Part shown: piece after piece, positions 27,601-42,600 of the stretch | Position numbering within the stretch: position 1 is the first letter of the stretch | Layout of the letters: each line of letters starts with the position of its first letter | Assembly (NCBI GenBank): GCA_007570785.1 | Contig: ML660201.1 | Location: 39,240,588-39,304,587, forward strand | DNA: 64,000 nucleotides | Reading direction: 5' to 3' | Source of the DNA: Antilocapra americana | Taxonomy: Eukaryota; Chordata; Mammalia; Artiodactyla; Antilocapridae | The notes under the pieces: generated by a model | Seen by the model: the letters and a program-made list of their open reading frames with translations, nothing else | Databases searched by the model: none | Told to the model about the DNA's origin: nothing | Program-made: the position numbers and the translations under genes

Positions 27601-30600
27601 AGAATATAAAGTTTAGAACTCCCATGACTTATTAGAAAGGAGGGAGAGAGAATACTAGCACACATATGATGAAGCCACTCAGCCACTGACTTCCTAGACA
27701 CCTCCACAGGGATGGCTTCAAGCTAAGGCACCTCATTATGACATGTTTTTTTTTAATTGTTCCCTTTTTAAAGTGCCATTTACGTTCCATTCTTGAGTTC
27801 CCTGTATAAAGGAAAGAGAACAGGAAAGCCAGCAGAGAAGGCCCCAGAGTTCCTCCACTCATGACACCTGCAGAGTGACAAAGCAAAGTGGGACTGACAG
27901 CCAAAGTGGGGTCTCGAGCCCGTAACCTGACCCATGCTAGCCTAGCAAAAACTTCTAAATCCCATGGCAAACTCTATCAGTTTCAAGAAAACTAGTTTTT
28001 TGTCTGGAGGAAAAATCTTATAACTCTGAATCAGCTAATGTCTCACTTCTGTTAATGATCTGCAAATTGCCTGGAACTCCATTCCAGCAAGTATTCCAGG
28101 GAGTGCTAAGTGCTCATCAGACCCTAATTTGTCCCCATTTCCCCCCAGTGTTCAGTAGTCTCTCCCATGTGAAAAATGGGCTGTGAAATCAAATCACAAA
28201 ACATTTATGTTACAAGAGACCTGAAAAGTCATCTGGTTCAGCCTCCTGGCTTCATATGGAGACAGTGAGGACAGAGAGGAAGTACCAGAGCCCAGACAGA
28301 GGCTGGGTCCCCATCTCAAGTCTGAGGGTCCCCTACAGTTCTCATCACTGTAGCTCCTGCTGCTTGCTGTCTTTTCCCATATCTCATTCTATCTCCCTAT
28401 ATGGTCATTGATTTGATGGTGCCTTTAAAATAAGGCGGTGGTTTCTCTTCACTGTTATCACAAGATATATTCAATATAAAAAATTGGGAAAATACAGCTC
28501 TTTTTCTGTTTTTCCACTTATATAACTTGTACGTGCTTATTTGTACTGAACTTGGAAAGTACAGAATGGTATAAAGAACCAGGAAAAAAAAAATAGAACC
28601 CATAATCCTGCCACCTGGAGGTCCCCATTGTTAACATTTTGGCATATTTCCTCCCAACCATTTTTCCTAAACACTTCACGTAATTATTGTATTGCATGTA
28701 TACTTTTACACACTGCTTTTTTATTTCACTTAGATATTTTTTTCTACTGGATTCAAACAACCCTGCATATGTGTATTATATTTCTCTTCCTTCAGCAGGA
28801 ACTCATTTATCTGTCAGAAGGGTAATCAGAAACTGAAATTCACGGTCACAGTTTTATTCTGTGGTTTTGGAGTCTTTGGGGTCTGGTTTTATGGAGGTTG
28901 TTTTGAAATTATTTTGCTGCCAAAAAGTTGTGTGTCCTTTCTTCTGTCTGTTTACTTGGATCCAGGAAAACCTCCCACTGAAGTGCTGTCTGGCCATATC
29001 CTGCCCAACACAAGCCAACATCAATACCCGTGGATATTTGCATTTGAAATAAGCTGCACATTCAAAGTGCCCATTTTAAAAGGGAAAATTACACTGATGT
29101 AAAAATAAAATTCTATTATATTAAATAAGGCCATAATTGAATAGTCATAGAGATTCAACTTTATATTCCCAAAGCAAGAACAAACAGGAAATAAGACTTT
29201 CCTCCCCACCCCATATTCTTGGGGTCTAGGCCCAGGCAGTTCCCATTTCAGAAGTATCTCTCTCATGATTCTTACTCAGCCCTGGCTGAACAGCACTGTA
29301 CAAAATCACAACCCTTTCTCTTAAAACCAGGCAAGGGTTCACCTGTGCGTAAAGGTGAAAGCACACAGTAGGCCCAACATTAGCTCCCAGACGTCCATGC
29401 CGCTGTGAGCACATGAAAGCGTCTCGAGAGCCTCGTGGGGAAGCCACGCTCCACTGATGGAATAAACAGCAGTCGTCAGGGGCCCAGCTTCTGTCAGAGC
29501 GGAAAGACTATGCTCTTAAAATCCACAAGTGAAACCAATCAAAGCCATCTCTGAGAATCTGCTCTCTGCTGACATGCTATCTAGATATTTAAACTGGTCA
29601 CACTACAGTTAAAATGGAGACAGACAACGTGTGTGAAGCAAGACCATAGGTCAGTGACATAAAGGTCTGCAGATACTCAAGCCAGTTTACTGGGTGGAGA
29701 ATACAGCATTCAGCAGTGTTGGAAATAACGTCAAAGTCTGGACTCTACAAATGCTCTTATTCCAAAGGGTGGTCAGTAAAAAATGGCCTTTTGATGGAAA
29801 GGCAGCATGACACTCCCTCCCAGTCTGCCATCCTCCTGCCCTCTGTGGACAGGATTGAGAGATCACTCAGAATCAGTGATGATGGCCAGTTCACCTCCTG
29901 GGTGAGCTGGTTGTGAGCTAAGCACTCCGGTTCAAGGGTGTATGCCACCATTCGAAGTTGAGATACAATAAAGGCCCAATGAAAGTGACAGCGGAACTGT
30001 TAGTCCCTTAGTCGTGTCCGACTCTTTGCGACCCCATGGACTGTAGCCCGCCAGGCTCCTCTGTCGATGGAATTCTCCAGGCAAGAATACTAGAGTGGGT
30101 TGCCCCTTCCTTCTCCAGGGGAACTTCCCGACCCAGGCATCAAACCCAGGTCTCCTGCATTACAGGCAGATTCTTTACTGAATCCTGGTCTTAGCCACCA
30201 AGGAAGCCCCAGTGGTCTTCAATAATCCATGGCGCTTGAAGACCCATCTGCCAGGTGAGGATGTGATGGTGCTGCCAGCACTTCCCACGGGGCTCACACT
30301 TCTCTAGGATCCTTCGACCACTAGCAGTACCAGATGTGTTTCCAGCTCACCCCTCTTTCCATTACGGTCACTGGGTTACAAACATTTAAACCAAAGGGAC
30401 TTGGAAATACATATTTCAGAGAAAAAAGTTAAAGATGAAAAAGGCTGCATCTCTAGTTACTGCTGAGTGCTGATCTGTACTGCTGATTATGTGGCCTAGT
30501 TTAAGAGAGTCTGAGGGTCCCCGCTCTTAGTGAACAGCTCTAGTAATCCATCTAGGCATTTCTAACCTGTGAAAAGGAGATAACACACAGCATCCCATGA

Positions 30601-33600
30601 TCGCGGTTAAGGACGCAGTCTGGCAAAGAGGTGGCCGGCTGCACGGTGACTATTACAAATGACATTTATTCCCCAAGTTTATTTTTAGAGTCACACATCA
30701 TCTGCGTGAAGTATGAGCTTATCTCCTTTGCTAGGGAAATCTGATAACTTCTTGTTCCTGATGTTGCCATTTCCAACCCATTTCTAAGATACCCCAAGCA
30801 ATAAATGTGTTTCATTGGTGTTTTAGAATAATTACCTGCAAGCTGTTGTTCAGCAAATCAAAGTCACTGTATCTCCTAACAATCTGTAAGAAAGAAAACA
30901 GTGGTGTTTTGATTCAGCACAAACCATCAATTTTCATTCCCTTATTTAATACTTATTGGCGTTCTAGAGTCAAGGCACTTGCATTAAGGGTAGCAGGGCT
31001 TATACCTGGAGCTTAACTTGTTTCACTTGGCAGCCCCAGAAAACAGACCAAGCAGTGTCCCAGAGTTGGCCGGGCCCTGGGAAACTGGTTGATGCCAGCC
31101 AAACTTGCAAGATGCCAACAGGTAAGAGAGAAGGATGATGTTTTGAGGGTGAATAGCCCTTTAAATTTTTTTTTTAATTACCTAGGCACCTAGTTAACTA
31201 GAAAAATGAGTTAATAATTTACCAAAAAAAAGTTTAACTGAATATGAAATCAAAGTAAATGGATGTAGACAGTTTTGAAGCTATTCCATCTTTGCCCTGA
31301 ATAAAACTGCTCCTCTATGAGATCACACCAGTTCAGAGACTGGATGCACCTGCTGGCCCCCCTTCACCCCTTCCCCTCCTGGCTAACAGTCCCCACCCAC
31401 TGTCCACACCCTGTCCACGCATTTTCTCTTAGTTCTGCTGATGCCACTGATTAGGCCACAGCAAATTACACTAGCTCTTCAGCCAGAGGGGAAGAAGCTA
31501 TTTGGCTTTCAAATAGTTTTTCTAATGTTTATTGATGATTCTCAAATATTAGCGTGCAGAAGAATTACTTGGAGATCACTGAGGACCCTACCCACCGAAA
31601 GGGAAACAAATTCAGGAGGTTAAGTATCTACATTTTTATTAACTATTCCCCAGGCCTCTAAAGCACTGGATTTACAAGACTACATAAAAGGTTGATTTTT
31701 CTGGTAGGACACTGTCCTTGGGCCTGCTTGGCATACATACATATCAAAAAGTTAAACATGGGGCCATACCTAATAAGTGCAAGGGAGCAAAAGTGGCACA
31801 GAGAATACCTGAATCTAACCCTGTTCCATCACGGACTTCAGTGTGATCTTGGACTAGTTACTTACTTGCCTTTTGGATGTAAAATGGGGCTAATGTGATG
31901 GCACAGAACTGGCTTTAATGCGCTAAGTGAATTAACGTGCTTGAACCAGTGCCTAACAATAAACGCTCAGTCCAGTTCAGTCGCTGAGTCGCGTGCGACT
32001 CTTTGTGACCCCGTGGACCACCACACGCCAGGTTTCCCTGTCCATCACCAACTCCAGGAGCTTGTTCAAACTCATGTCCATCGAGTCTGTGATGTTATAA
32101 TTATTCCAACTAAAAGTAGTTAGAATTTTCAGGCAAATACAAGACCAAGTACGAGCCTTTGAGGTCAAAGACTCCTTAAGGTGAGAGGTAAGGTTCAAGC
32201 TGGGCTGTGAAGCACAAGGTAAGATTTTTGGAAGATGGAATATGAAGGTCATGATAATTACTACAACAGGAAAGAAATGGCTCCTGTATTGAATTCGGCC
32301 ACTCTCTGCAAGTCACCTGGGATGGAAAGGACCTCTAGATCTATATAGCAAGTTCTCTTTCTCTGAGGCCATCCATCAGGAAAGCAGGCCTTGGAGCTAT
32401 AAACAAACAGACATCACTTGTGGCCAGTGAGGGACCCAGCACTAGAAACTGCCCATGACTAGATTTAAGAGCCCATGAAATGCAGCATCCGAACTGCACA
32501 CTGTCCAGGGCACTGTCTCACCTTGCAAACTGGTGGCCTGACTACTAACCTGCCCTACCCACACCATGGCTTCAGGGGAGGAGGCTTGAATTATTCAACA
32601 CCAAGAACAAAACAAGTCGTTTGCCTACTCTGCTTACTCTGTCCAGCTGGGGAACACATTCCTAGTCTCTGTGGTAACATCATACATGAATTAAACCAAA
32701 CAAGTGAGAACAGAAAAGCCTTTTTTAAGAGATGTCTTAGAGCTAAAGTTTTATAAAAGAAATACTATGTACATTTATGTGTGTTAAAGTTTCTGCAGAT
32801 TTTTAAATGATTCCAGGCCAGAATTTTGTTTAAATATTTTTCCTATGACAGAAAAAAAAAACTTACCTGCCAGCTATTTTCTACGGAAATTCCTCTTTGT
32901 ACCCGAATGATATATTCCTAAAAAAGAAAGACAAAAAAAGCCTCTATTATAAAACCCAAATCAGAGGATCAAAAATATGATGTGAAAGCATCAGATAGAG
33001 TAAACTTCAGAAAAGATTACTAGAGACAGAGAGGGCATAAAGATAAAAAGGTAATCTCACAGCAAGACACAACAGTCTTGTGGCATGTAGTATCCCATTT
33101 CCCCAGCCAGGGATGAACCCACACCCCCTGCATTAAAAGCATGGAGTCTTAACCACTGGACCACCAGGGAAGTCCCCAAAACACAGCAATCTTGAATGTG
33201 AATGCACATTCAAACACCAGAGCTGGACTGAAAGAAGAAACAGACGAAGCCACAATTCGAGTCCGAGATTTCAACACCTCTCACGCAGCAACTGATAGAA
33301 CAACAGAAACCCAGTAAGGATAGAGAAGAATTCAACAAAACCACTACTGATGAAAAGTTAATCAACAGTTGATCTAAGCAAACAATGAAAATTTTTATTG
33401 AAGCTGACCTGGGGACTATAACCCAGGAGACATTCTTTCAGAAAGCTTTAGAGGACTGTTGGGCCTGTTAGAGGTCAAGGCACAGTTCTTCAAGTTTTGC
33501 GGACAAACAGTTATTCATCAAATGACGTAGCAACCATTTACACAACCCAGATCTGCAGGTAAGAAAGAAGTCATGAAAAGCAAGTTGTGGTCATGGTGAC

Positions 33601-36600
33601 TTCTTACTAGAATAAGAAGGAATGTTGTTTCCTAAACAGGTCTAGTTAATGCAGAAGCAGAATACATACTACAGGGGAGGGCTTTGGGAGGCCCAAATGG
33701 GCTGAAAAAAATTTTACACCTCATTTTTTTCTTGTCCTGCCATAAAATATGAACTTCATTTCATCATCATCAACCAACAAATGTAATCAGCATTTATAGA
33801 ACACTCCATTCAACAACAGCAGAATACACATTCCTTCCAAGAGGATATACAGATGGCAAGTAAGCACAGAAAAAGATATTCAACATTACCAGTCATCAAT
33901 CAAATGCAAAGGAAGACTACAGTGAGATATCACTGTATTTCTATAATAATGGATCAAACAAAAAAATGATAATACCAAATTCTGGCTAGGGAAACAGCCA
34001 ACTAGCGAAACTGGATCACAAAAATTAAACAGTAGGAATTTTAAATGGCACTGAAACTCTATAATATGGTTTGGCAATTTTTTTTTAAATTAAAACATGT
34101 AGCTATCATTATGATCCAGCAACTGCACTCGTGGACATGCATTCCAGAGGAACAAAAACTTATGTCTATACAGTAACTTATACATGAATGTTCACAGCTA
34201 TTTTATTGGTAATAGCCCCAAAGTAGGAAAGCCAGATGTCTTTAAACAGGTGTATGTTTAAACTTTGCTACATCCATACCAGGGAATACCACTCAGCAAC
34301 GAAAATGAATAAACTATTGATACGTGCAACAAACTAGATGAATGTCTGGAGGATCCTGTGTGTTGCTCAGTCACGTCAGACTCGTTTCAACCCCATGGAC
34401 TGTAGCCCACCAGACTCCTCTGTCCATGGGGATTATACAGGCAAGCATACTGGAGTAGGTTACCATGCCCTCCTCCAGGGGACCTTCCCAATCCAGGGAT
34501 CAAACTCAGGTCTCCCCCACTGCAGGCAGATTCTTTACCATCTGAGCCACCAGGGAAGCCTCTCTGGAGGATAACACGGAGTGAAAAAGACAATCCCCAA
34601 AGATTCTAAACTACATGTCTCCATGGATACAGTGTTTATGAAGCGATGGAATCACAGATGTGGAGAACAGCCTACTGCTTGTCAACAGTTGTGGCTGGGG
34701 TAGCAGGGTGTGTGTGGAACGGGATCAGGTGTGACTACAGAAGGGCCCGGTGATGAGCTATGGTTTGAATGCCTCGGCCCCCACAAGGTTCACATGTTGA
34801 AATACTAACTCCCAAAAATGATGGTATTACTTAGGTCACAAGAGCAAAGCCCTCAAGAAGGGATCGGCACCCTTATAAGAGAGGCTCCAGAGGGGTCCCC
34901 CACCCCTTCCACCACATGGGATCGTCTGAGAAGGCGCTAGCTCTGAACCAGGAAGAGGACCACCCTCAGAAGGCAGCCACGCTCTCACCTTAGTCTTGGA
35001 CTTTCAGCCTCCTGAACTGTGAGAAACAAATCCGTTGTGGATTAGCCACTCAGTTTATGGTATTTTGTTGGAGCAGTCCGAATGGACTAAGACATGACCA
35101 TGTCTGGGCAGATGGAAAGGTGCTGTATCTTGACTGGTCAATGTTAATATTTTGGTTGTGATATCGTACCAAGTTTAGCAAGACACTACCAATAACAGAA
35201 ACTGGGTAACAGATATATGGGATATCGGCAATGTTTCTTACAACTGTATGTGAATCTGCAATTATCTCAAATTAAAAAATATAGCTTTAGGCATTCAAAA
35301 TTAGTTTAGTAGAATCAGAGGACTAGGATCAATGATTTTTCCTGCTCAAAGTTTGCATAAAAGCTTTTCAGCTAGAAAAGGCTATGGTTAAGAAAACAGG
35401 TAAAAAGGTAGTATAGGTATGGAGTGATAGCATTTTTCAAAGAAACCAAATCCAGTGATACCTCCCCTTCCTCCCAAGCTACCTGATCACTGGAAGCTGC
35501 CTGATCCTGAGGAGCGAGGAAAACCAAGTTAAAAATACCATTCCTATGACTTGCTAAATCAGAATCTACAAGAAAGAAATTAGGCATCAGAAGTTTTCAT
35601 AGCTTCCCCAGGTAATCAAATAAGCAGAAAACGAGACCTCCCTCAGCCTTCTGCTTACCCAAACAGGGAGTTATGGTGAAACACAGAAAAAAATAGCAAC
35701 CTTTTTTCCCTCAAATGCTCAGAATTGTTTTAACATTTTGGGATGGTATGATTCAGGTATTACCCACAGTAACTACTCAACAAATGCTTAATCAACACAG
35801 GACTCAACAAATCCTTTCTACTGAATTAATTCTGAATTAAATAGGTTATGTAGAAAATAAAGCTAAATAAGCATTGTTAACTTGGCAGGTGAATTTTAAA
35901 ATAGATCTTATTACACTATCGTTCATTGCCACTCTGTTTAGTTTGCAAAGGTTGATAAAGTTCACATAAGCATAAATTTCTGCCTACTCTGGACTATGTT
36001 AAGAATGGTACATTCAACAATATCCACTCAAGTATGAGTGAATCAACTACATGGCTGGCACCCTGCTAAGCTGGTTTCATGTCAGGTTATAATATAAATA
36101 TTTCAAAACTGGCTTGTGTAGTATGGCAAATCTCTTAAGCAATATGCCAATGCAATTATTTCTGAATACATAAAGATGAAACGCTAAAAATACCTGGCTT
36201 TCTTGTATTTAGAGATCAGTCTGCTAGCTCTGACATTTTCTACTTTTCTCAGGGTTCTCTTACTGGCAGATTGTCTGGGCTTTTACATTCTTATAGTAAA
36301 GCTAAAATCAGCACATATAACAGAGTAGTTCCAAACAACGACACGCAAATAAGTTTTGACGTTCAAATCAGGGGGGAATTGTTATTTCTCAAAAATCACT
36401 TCAAGCACCCACTGCTTCACTATGATCTGTCAGAAGAATAATACTAACTTTCAGAGTTCCAGTTCAAGGGCTTCCCTGGTGGCTCAGGGATAAAGAACTC
36501 GCCTGCCAAGGCGGGAGACAGAGGTTCTCTCCCTGACTGGGGAAGATTCCACCTACAGAGCAACTAAGCCCATGCCCCACAGGCACCGAGCCTGTGTGCT

Positions 36601-39600
36601 GGACCCAGGCGCCGCAACTGCTGAGCCCTCATGCCACACCTACTGGCTCCCGCATGCCTAGAGCCCATGCTTGGCCACAAGAGAAGCCACTGCAATGAGC
36701 AGCCCATGAATCATGACCACAGAGTAGTCCTCACTCTCCACGAGAGACAAGCCCGTGCAGCAACGAAGACCAGCACAGTCAAAAATAAACTGCAGTTCAA
36801 TGCTGAGCACCTGGTAGATGCTGAATAAACACCGCCGTCCTGCTTTATCTGCTTTGAGTTTAAAGTTTAGACCTGTGTTTTACCAAGATGTTGCTGCAGA
36901 TGATAAACATCAATTAGCAGTGATCATGTCCCAATTCCCGTGCTTTTGTTCATGCTGGGGTGCAACTCCCACAGTCTGACTCCACTCTTCCCTCTGTAGA
37001 TACACAGTTTAAGGGTTCTGTCTTGTAACTTGGCCATAAAACGGCATGCGATAATGTTGAGGGGAAACATTTGGCAAAAGGGAAGCAGTAACTGCAAGAT
37101 GGGGCTGGGGTCTTGAGGTCAGAGGGGTCTCCCTGGTAGCTCAGCTGGTAAAAAAAAAAAATCCACTGGCAATGCAGGAGACCCCAGTTCAATTCCTGGA
37201 TCAGGAAGATCCCCTGGAGAAGAGATAGGTTACCCACTCCAGTATTCTTGGGCTTCCCTGGTGGCTCAGCTGGTAAAGAATCTGCCTGCAATGCAGGAGA
37301 CCTGGGTTCGATCCCTGGGTGGGGAAGACCCCTCCCTGGAGAAGGGAATGGCTACTCACTGCAGTATTCTGGTCTGGAGAAATCTAAGGACTGTATAGTC
37401 CATAGGGTCGCAAATAGTCAGACTGGGATGTCCCCAGATGACATCCTCATTAATGTTTCTGCCAAGACACTCTTTATGATGACATCAGTGTTTTTTTTCC
37501 AAAGACGGTGGATCTGCCCCACAGATCTGGCAATGCCTGGAGACATCTCTGGTTGTCACAGGATGAGGAAATGCTATGGGAACCTGAGAGCTAGAGGCCA
37601 GAGATGCTGCTGAACACGAATGATGCACACAGACAGCCTTACAACAAAAGACAACCTGGCCCTACATGTTGACAGTGCTGATAGAGAACCCCAGGTCCAG
37701 ATTCAGCGAGTAAAACAGGTCACTTCAGTCCATGGAGGCTGGGGACGCAGCGGGCGGAAGGGTTAGTTCTGTCATCATCTGTCCTCTGCTGCAGCCTGCT
37801 CCACACACAACACTGTGGGTGACACATGCACACCCACCCAGTTCAGTTCAGTCGCTCAGTCGTGTCCGACTCCTTGCGACCCCATGAACCGCAGCACTCC
37901 AGGCCTCCTTGTCCATCACCAACTCCTGGAGTCCACCCAAATCCATGTCCATCTAGCCGGTGATGCCATCAGCCATCTCATCCTCTGTTGTCCCCTTCTC
38001 CACCTGCCCCCAATCCTTCCCAGCATCAGGGTCTTTTCCAATGAGTCAGCTCTTCGCATGAGGTGGCCAAAGTATTGGAGTTTCAGCTTCAACCCTGAGA
38101 AAAGAAGAAAATCAGTCCTTCCAATGAACANNNNNNNNNNNNNNNNNNNNNNNNNNNNNNNNNNNNNNNNNNNNNNNNNNNNNNNNNNNNNNNNNNNNNN
38201 NNNNNNNNNNNNNNNNNNNNNNNNNNNNNNNNNNNNNNNNNNNNNNNNNNNNNNNNNNNNNNNNNNNNNNNNNNNNNNNNNNNNNNNNNNNNNNNNNNNN
38301 NNNNNNNNNNNNNNNNNNNNNNNNNNNNNNNNNNNNNNNNNNNNNNNNNNNNNNNNNNNNNNNNNNNNNNNNNNNNNNNNNNNNNNNNNNNNNNNNNNNN
38401 NNNNNNNNNNNNNNNNNNNNNNNNNNNNNNNNNNNNNNNNNNNNNNNNNNNNNNNNNNNNNNNNNNNNNNNNNNNNNNNNNNNNNNNNNNNNNNNNNNNN
38501 NNNNNNNNNNNNNNNNNNNNNNNNNNNNNNTCATGGCTGCAGTCACCATCTGCAGTGATTTTGGAGCCCAAAAAAATAAAGTCTGACACTTTTCCCACTG
38601 TTTCCCCATCTATTTCCCATGAAGTGATGGGACCAGATGCCATGATTTTAGTTTTCTTAATATTGAGCCTTAAGCCAACTTTTTCACTCTCCTCTTTCAC
38701 TTTCAGCAAGAGGCTTTTTAGTTCCTCTTCACTTTCTGCCATAAGGGTGGTATCATCTGCATATCTGAGGTTATTGATATTTCTCCCAGCAATCTTGATT
38801 CCAGCTTGTGCTTCTTCCAGCCCTGCGTTTCTCATGATGTACTCTGCATATAAGTTAAATAAGCAGGGTGACAATATACAGCCTTGACGTACTCCTTTTC
38901 GTATTTGGAACCAGTCTGTTGTTCCATGTCCAGTTCTAACTGTTGCTTCCTGACCTGCATACAGGTTTCTCAAGAGGTTGGTCAGGTGGTCTGGTATTCC
39001 CATCTCTTGAAGAATTTTCCACAGTTTATTGTGATCCACACAGTCAAAGGCTTTGGCATAGTCAATAAAGCAGAAATAGATGTTTTTCTGGAACTCTCTT
39101 GCTTTTTCGATAATCCAGCAGATGGTAGCAATTTGATCTCTGGTTCCTCTGCCTTTTCTAAAACCAGCTTGAACATCTGGAAGTTCACAGTTCATGTATT
39201 GCTGAAGCCTGGCTTGGAAAATTTTGAGCATTACTTTACTAGTGTGTGAAATGAGTGCAATTGTGCGGTAGTTTGAGCATTCTTTGGCATTGCCTTTCTT
39301 TGGGATAGGAATGTAAACTGACCTTTTCCAGTCCTGTGGCCATTGCTGAGTTTTCCAAATTTGCTGGCATATTGAGTACAGCATCATCTTTTAGGATTTG
39401 AAATAGCTCAACTGGAATTCCACCCACCCAGAGGGCCTGCTTGACCAATGGTAGCCTCAGAAACCTCACTGTGCCTCCCCTGCAGACACATTAAGACATC
39501 TTAAGGCTCCAGTGTTGCCCTCAGGTCCCATCTGCCGTTTGGTTACAGATACAGAAAGACAGTTGGAAATAGGTAAGGGTGATTTTATTCAGAAACGTGT

Positions 39601-42600
39601 TCATTCCACTTGAAAGAAGCAAGTTCAACCCTAAATACAAAAACAAAAAATTTTTTTTCAGTGTGCCTGAATGTCACCACCCAGCCTTACTAAAAGGAAA
39701 TACCTTCACCTCAAATCCTGGTTTGCAAAGTAAACATAGCACAGCTGTTCTACTGCTGCTACCAGGCTGAAGCTCAGATGAAAACCAAGAGGAGAGCGCC
39801 CTGGAGACCAGTAGAAACCCAACATTCATAGGCAGGCTTCCACCTCCAGAGCTGCAGTCAGCAGGCCAGAATCTCTCAGTGCATCACCTCCATCTCTGCC
39901 ACCCTCTCTGATGTAGAACAGAACCTGCAGGCTCTGTGAGAGATGGCAGAGCACTGGGCACGGAAGGGAGAGCTAAGAGCCCTGTGGGGCGGCTCTGCGT
40001 CACACAGATCTATGCCAGCTGCCTGGCCTGCCACCTGCTGCCACTTCCCCAAAGGGCCTCCTTCCTGCTCCGCTTCAGGACACCACATCCCTTATCTTGG
40101 CCAGGCGGGGTGGCTGCCCTGCAGAGAGCCCTAGCATGTGGGCATCGCAGCAAGTCAGGGTGGTGGGGGCTGAAGTTTTTCAATCTGGAAAGGCACCGGG
40201 ACCACGTGACTTCTGACTTAAGCTAGGGGACAGAAGATAGAATTGCCCTAAGACAAGCACTGATCTTGCGGCAGGAGCTCTGCTAAAACGGGATCGGCAA
40301 AATGAAGTGAGCTGTCCAAGGTTTCACAGCTGGGAAGCAGCTGATTGGGAGCTGGAACCCACATCATTGATTCCTCGGACTTTCCAACCTGCCAGGCATG
40401 GCTGGCAACCCCCAGGGCCCTGGGGATGCCCTGAGCCTGGCTCTTTCTGCAGTCCTAAATGATAAGGATCCTTGCCAGTCTGGGGAACTCAGATGGACTC
40501 ATTCTGAGGGGGCAGGGGTAGAAGCTGTCATTTCCACAAGAGTTGATCAATGCTCCCAATGTAGGCATTTCCCCAATAAGCATCCTCACTGACATTTTGT
40601 ATTTCCTGAGTTTCCAAAAAGATACTCAAGATTTTTATTGCACTGTAGCTGCTATTCAAAGTTGCATCAGTGTGATGAGATTTCAGGAAAAACTAGGGAG
40701 GAAAACTTACTTTGACCCCAGATTACTTTAGTGAGGCTACAAACGCAGACCACTTTGAACGAAGTATGTAAAAGAAGCTAAAGTCAAAACTCAAAGCCAA
40801 ACTTCAAATCCATTGAATCGACGGCATTCTTCTCTTCCCTTTAGGCACAACAATCAGACCCACTGAGACTCAGCACAGACAGGCCGGGAAGCTGTCTGGA
40901 GGTATTTCACTTGTTGGTGTTCCTACTTCTCTACCTCTATGCAGAAGGCCCCAATCCTGCTACATTCTAGAATCACCCAGAGAACTTAAAAAAAAAAAGA
41001 TACCCATGCTTTGACCCTACCTCCCAGAGATTCTGATTTAACTTGTTTGGGCTGAGGCACAGGTATCAGTAGGTCTTAAAAGTTCCCCAGTGATTCCAAT
41101 GTGCTGCCAGAGGCGAGAATCACTGTTCTAAAACCGCATAGATAGGAAGCAGCTTCACGCTACAAAAATAAAAACCCTCTCCTGGGAGGAAGGGAACCAG
41201 TGAACCAAGCCCCCTCCACAATTCACAGTGCCCTCTGCCCCCTAGCCCCAGCCCTCCTCGCCTCTTCGCAAGGACTCCCCTTTCTTCTTGGTCTGGGAGG
41301 TGCCTAACCTGAGCCCTCTAGTGCTTCCCGCACAGTACCGCGGTGGTGGCCCCACTCACAGGATTCGCCAGTGTCCCTTCAGGAGAGCAAGGAAGAAACA
41401 GGAAGCTTCATTTACAGCCAGGGTCAGAGTCTCTGAAACGATCAATACCTTGACTGGAAAACAGGAGGTGTGGGGTGGGAGGCCAGGTCTGGGTCTCCAG
41501 CGGCCAGGCACCACCGCACTCCCAGTTCACTGCCAGAGCCCCCAGGGAATGCTGAGCACAAGTGACCCTGCTGGACAGCCGACACTGTGCTACTTCCTGG
41601 GCAGGAGCCTGCAGGGGCTCCAATGGCCACGGGATGAACCCCAAACTCCTCAGTCCAGCGTCCATGCTCTTCTATCACCTGCCCGAACTGTCCTAACCCT
41701 TTCTTTCTACTTGATCCCTCCTCTACCTAGTCAGACCCCACAGAACCTGAACACCCCTTATTTACTTCTCTCCCTCTGCTGTTCTGCCTAGTCAAAACTT
41801 GGGACGTCCAAGGTCAGGCCAAGGGGCAGAAGCCCAGCGAAAGCTGGGTGATGAGTGTCTGTTAACCGATCACGAGCCCCTTCGCAGAACAGGTGGCATA
41901 CTGCTACCCTCATGTGCACCTGCATCTAGGTCAAGTCTAAAAGCGCTCTCCAGAAAACCCCCACGGATCTCCCAGGCCCTCAGACTTCATGAATATCAAT
42001 GTACAGACCTGCGCTATCACACAGTGATGGCAGGGCGGTGGGTAGCACGACCGGCAGGGCAGCAAGCTCCCTGAAGAAAGTCTCACGGTTGCAGGACTTT
42101 AGCTCGGCGTGCAGGCCACCCGCCTGGCTGCTTACAATCCTTAATATTTCACTGAGAACGAATGATTACTCCTTGCTCCACTAAGTAGCCATTATCATTG
42201 TTTCATTTGCAGCTTTTCAGAACTAGAATGTGCCTGTGCTTTATTTTAACTGCCGTGCAAGCCAATAAGGTACAAAACCTGCCCGCAAACAAATAAAGCA
42301 CTGAGGTCTTAATAAGGCATGTGTCCTCTAAGCCCGCGTCCCCACCGCTGCCCTGCAGATCAGCCCGTCAGTACCATCTTTACATCCCACACACATGCAT
42401 TAACACACGACACTTGTTTCTCTCCTTCGCTTACTTCCCTCTGTGTAACAGGCTCTGGGCTCATCCACCTCCTTAGGACTGACTGCGTTCTTCTTTGTGA
42501 CTGATATCCCATGGTATTTGTGCACCACAGCTTCTCTGTCCATTCATCTGTCAACGGACATGTGGGACACTTCCATGTCCTAGCTGTCGTCAACAGCGCA

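Larger units (their letters stand above)
30884..32866. other. PXK intron 2
   Basis: It holds MER5-like, MIR and BovB fragments. The rest (30884-31537, 32097-32866) has no recognised feature. Confidence 0.55.
33830..35278 (+). mobile_element. Old L1M 3' end, host of two nested insertions
   Basis: Three L1M blocks are in order: 33830-34354, 34563-34750 and 35095-35278. Landmarks are ATTACCAGTCATCAATCAAA, GGGAATACCACTCAGCAAC and the final GCAATTATCTCAAATTAAAA. A Bov-tA and a MaLR-type LTR split it. Confidence 0.75.
39431..42313. other. Mixed stretch of PXK intron 1 with few repeats
   Basis: Only short MIR, MER5 and L2 pieces were recognised. 41160-42120 is relatively GC-rich with open frames on several strands but no domain that I know. 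Confidence 0.45.

Noticed and set aside
38089..39387. Functional reverse-transcriptase gene
   Set aside because: The copy is 5'-truncated without the endonuclease half, has a frame-breaking insertion after the gap, and most of the apparent length past the gap is N.
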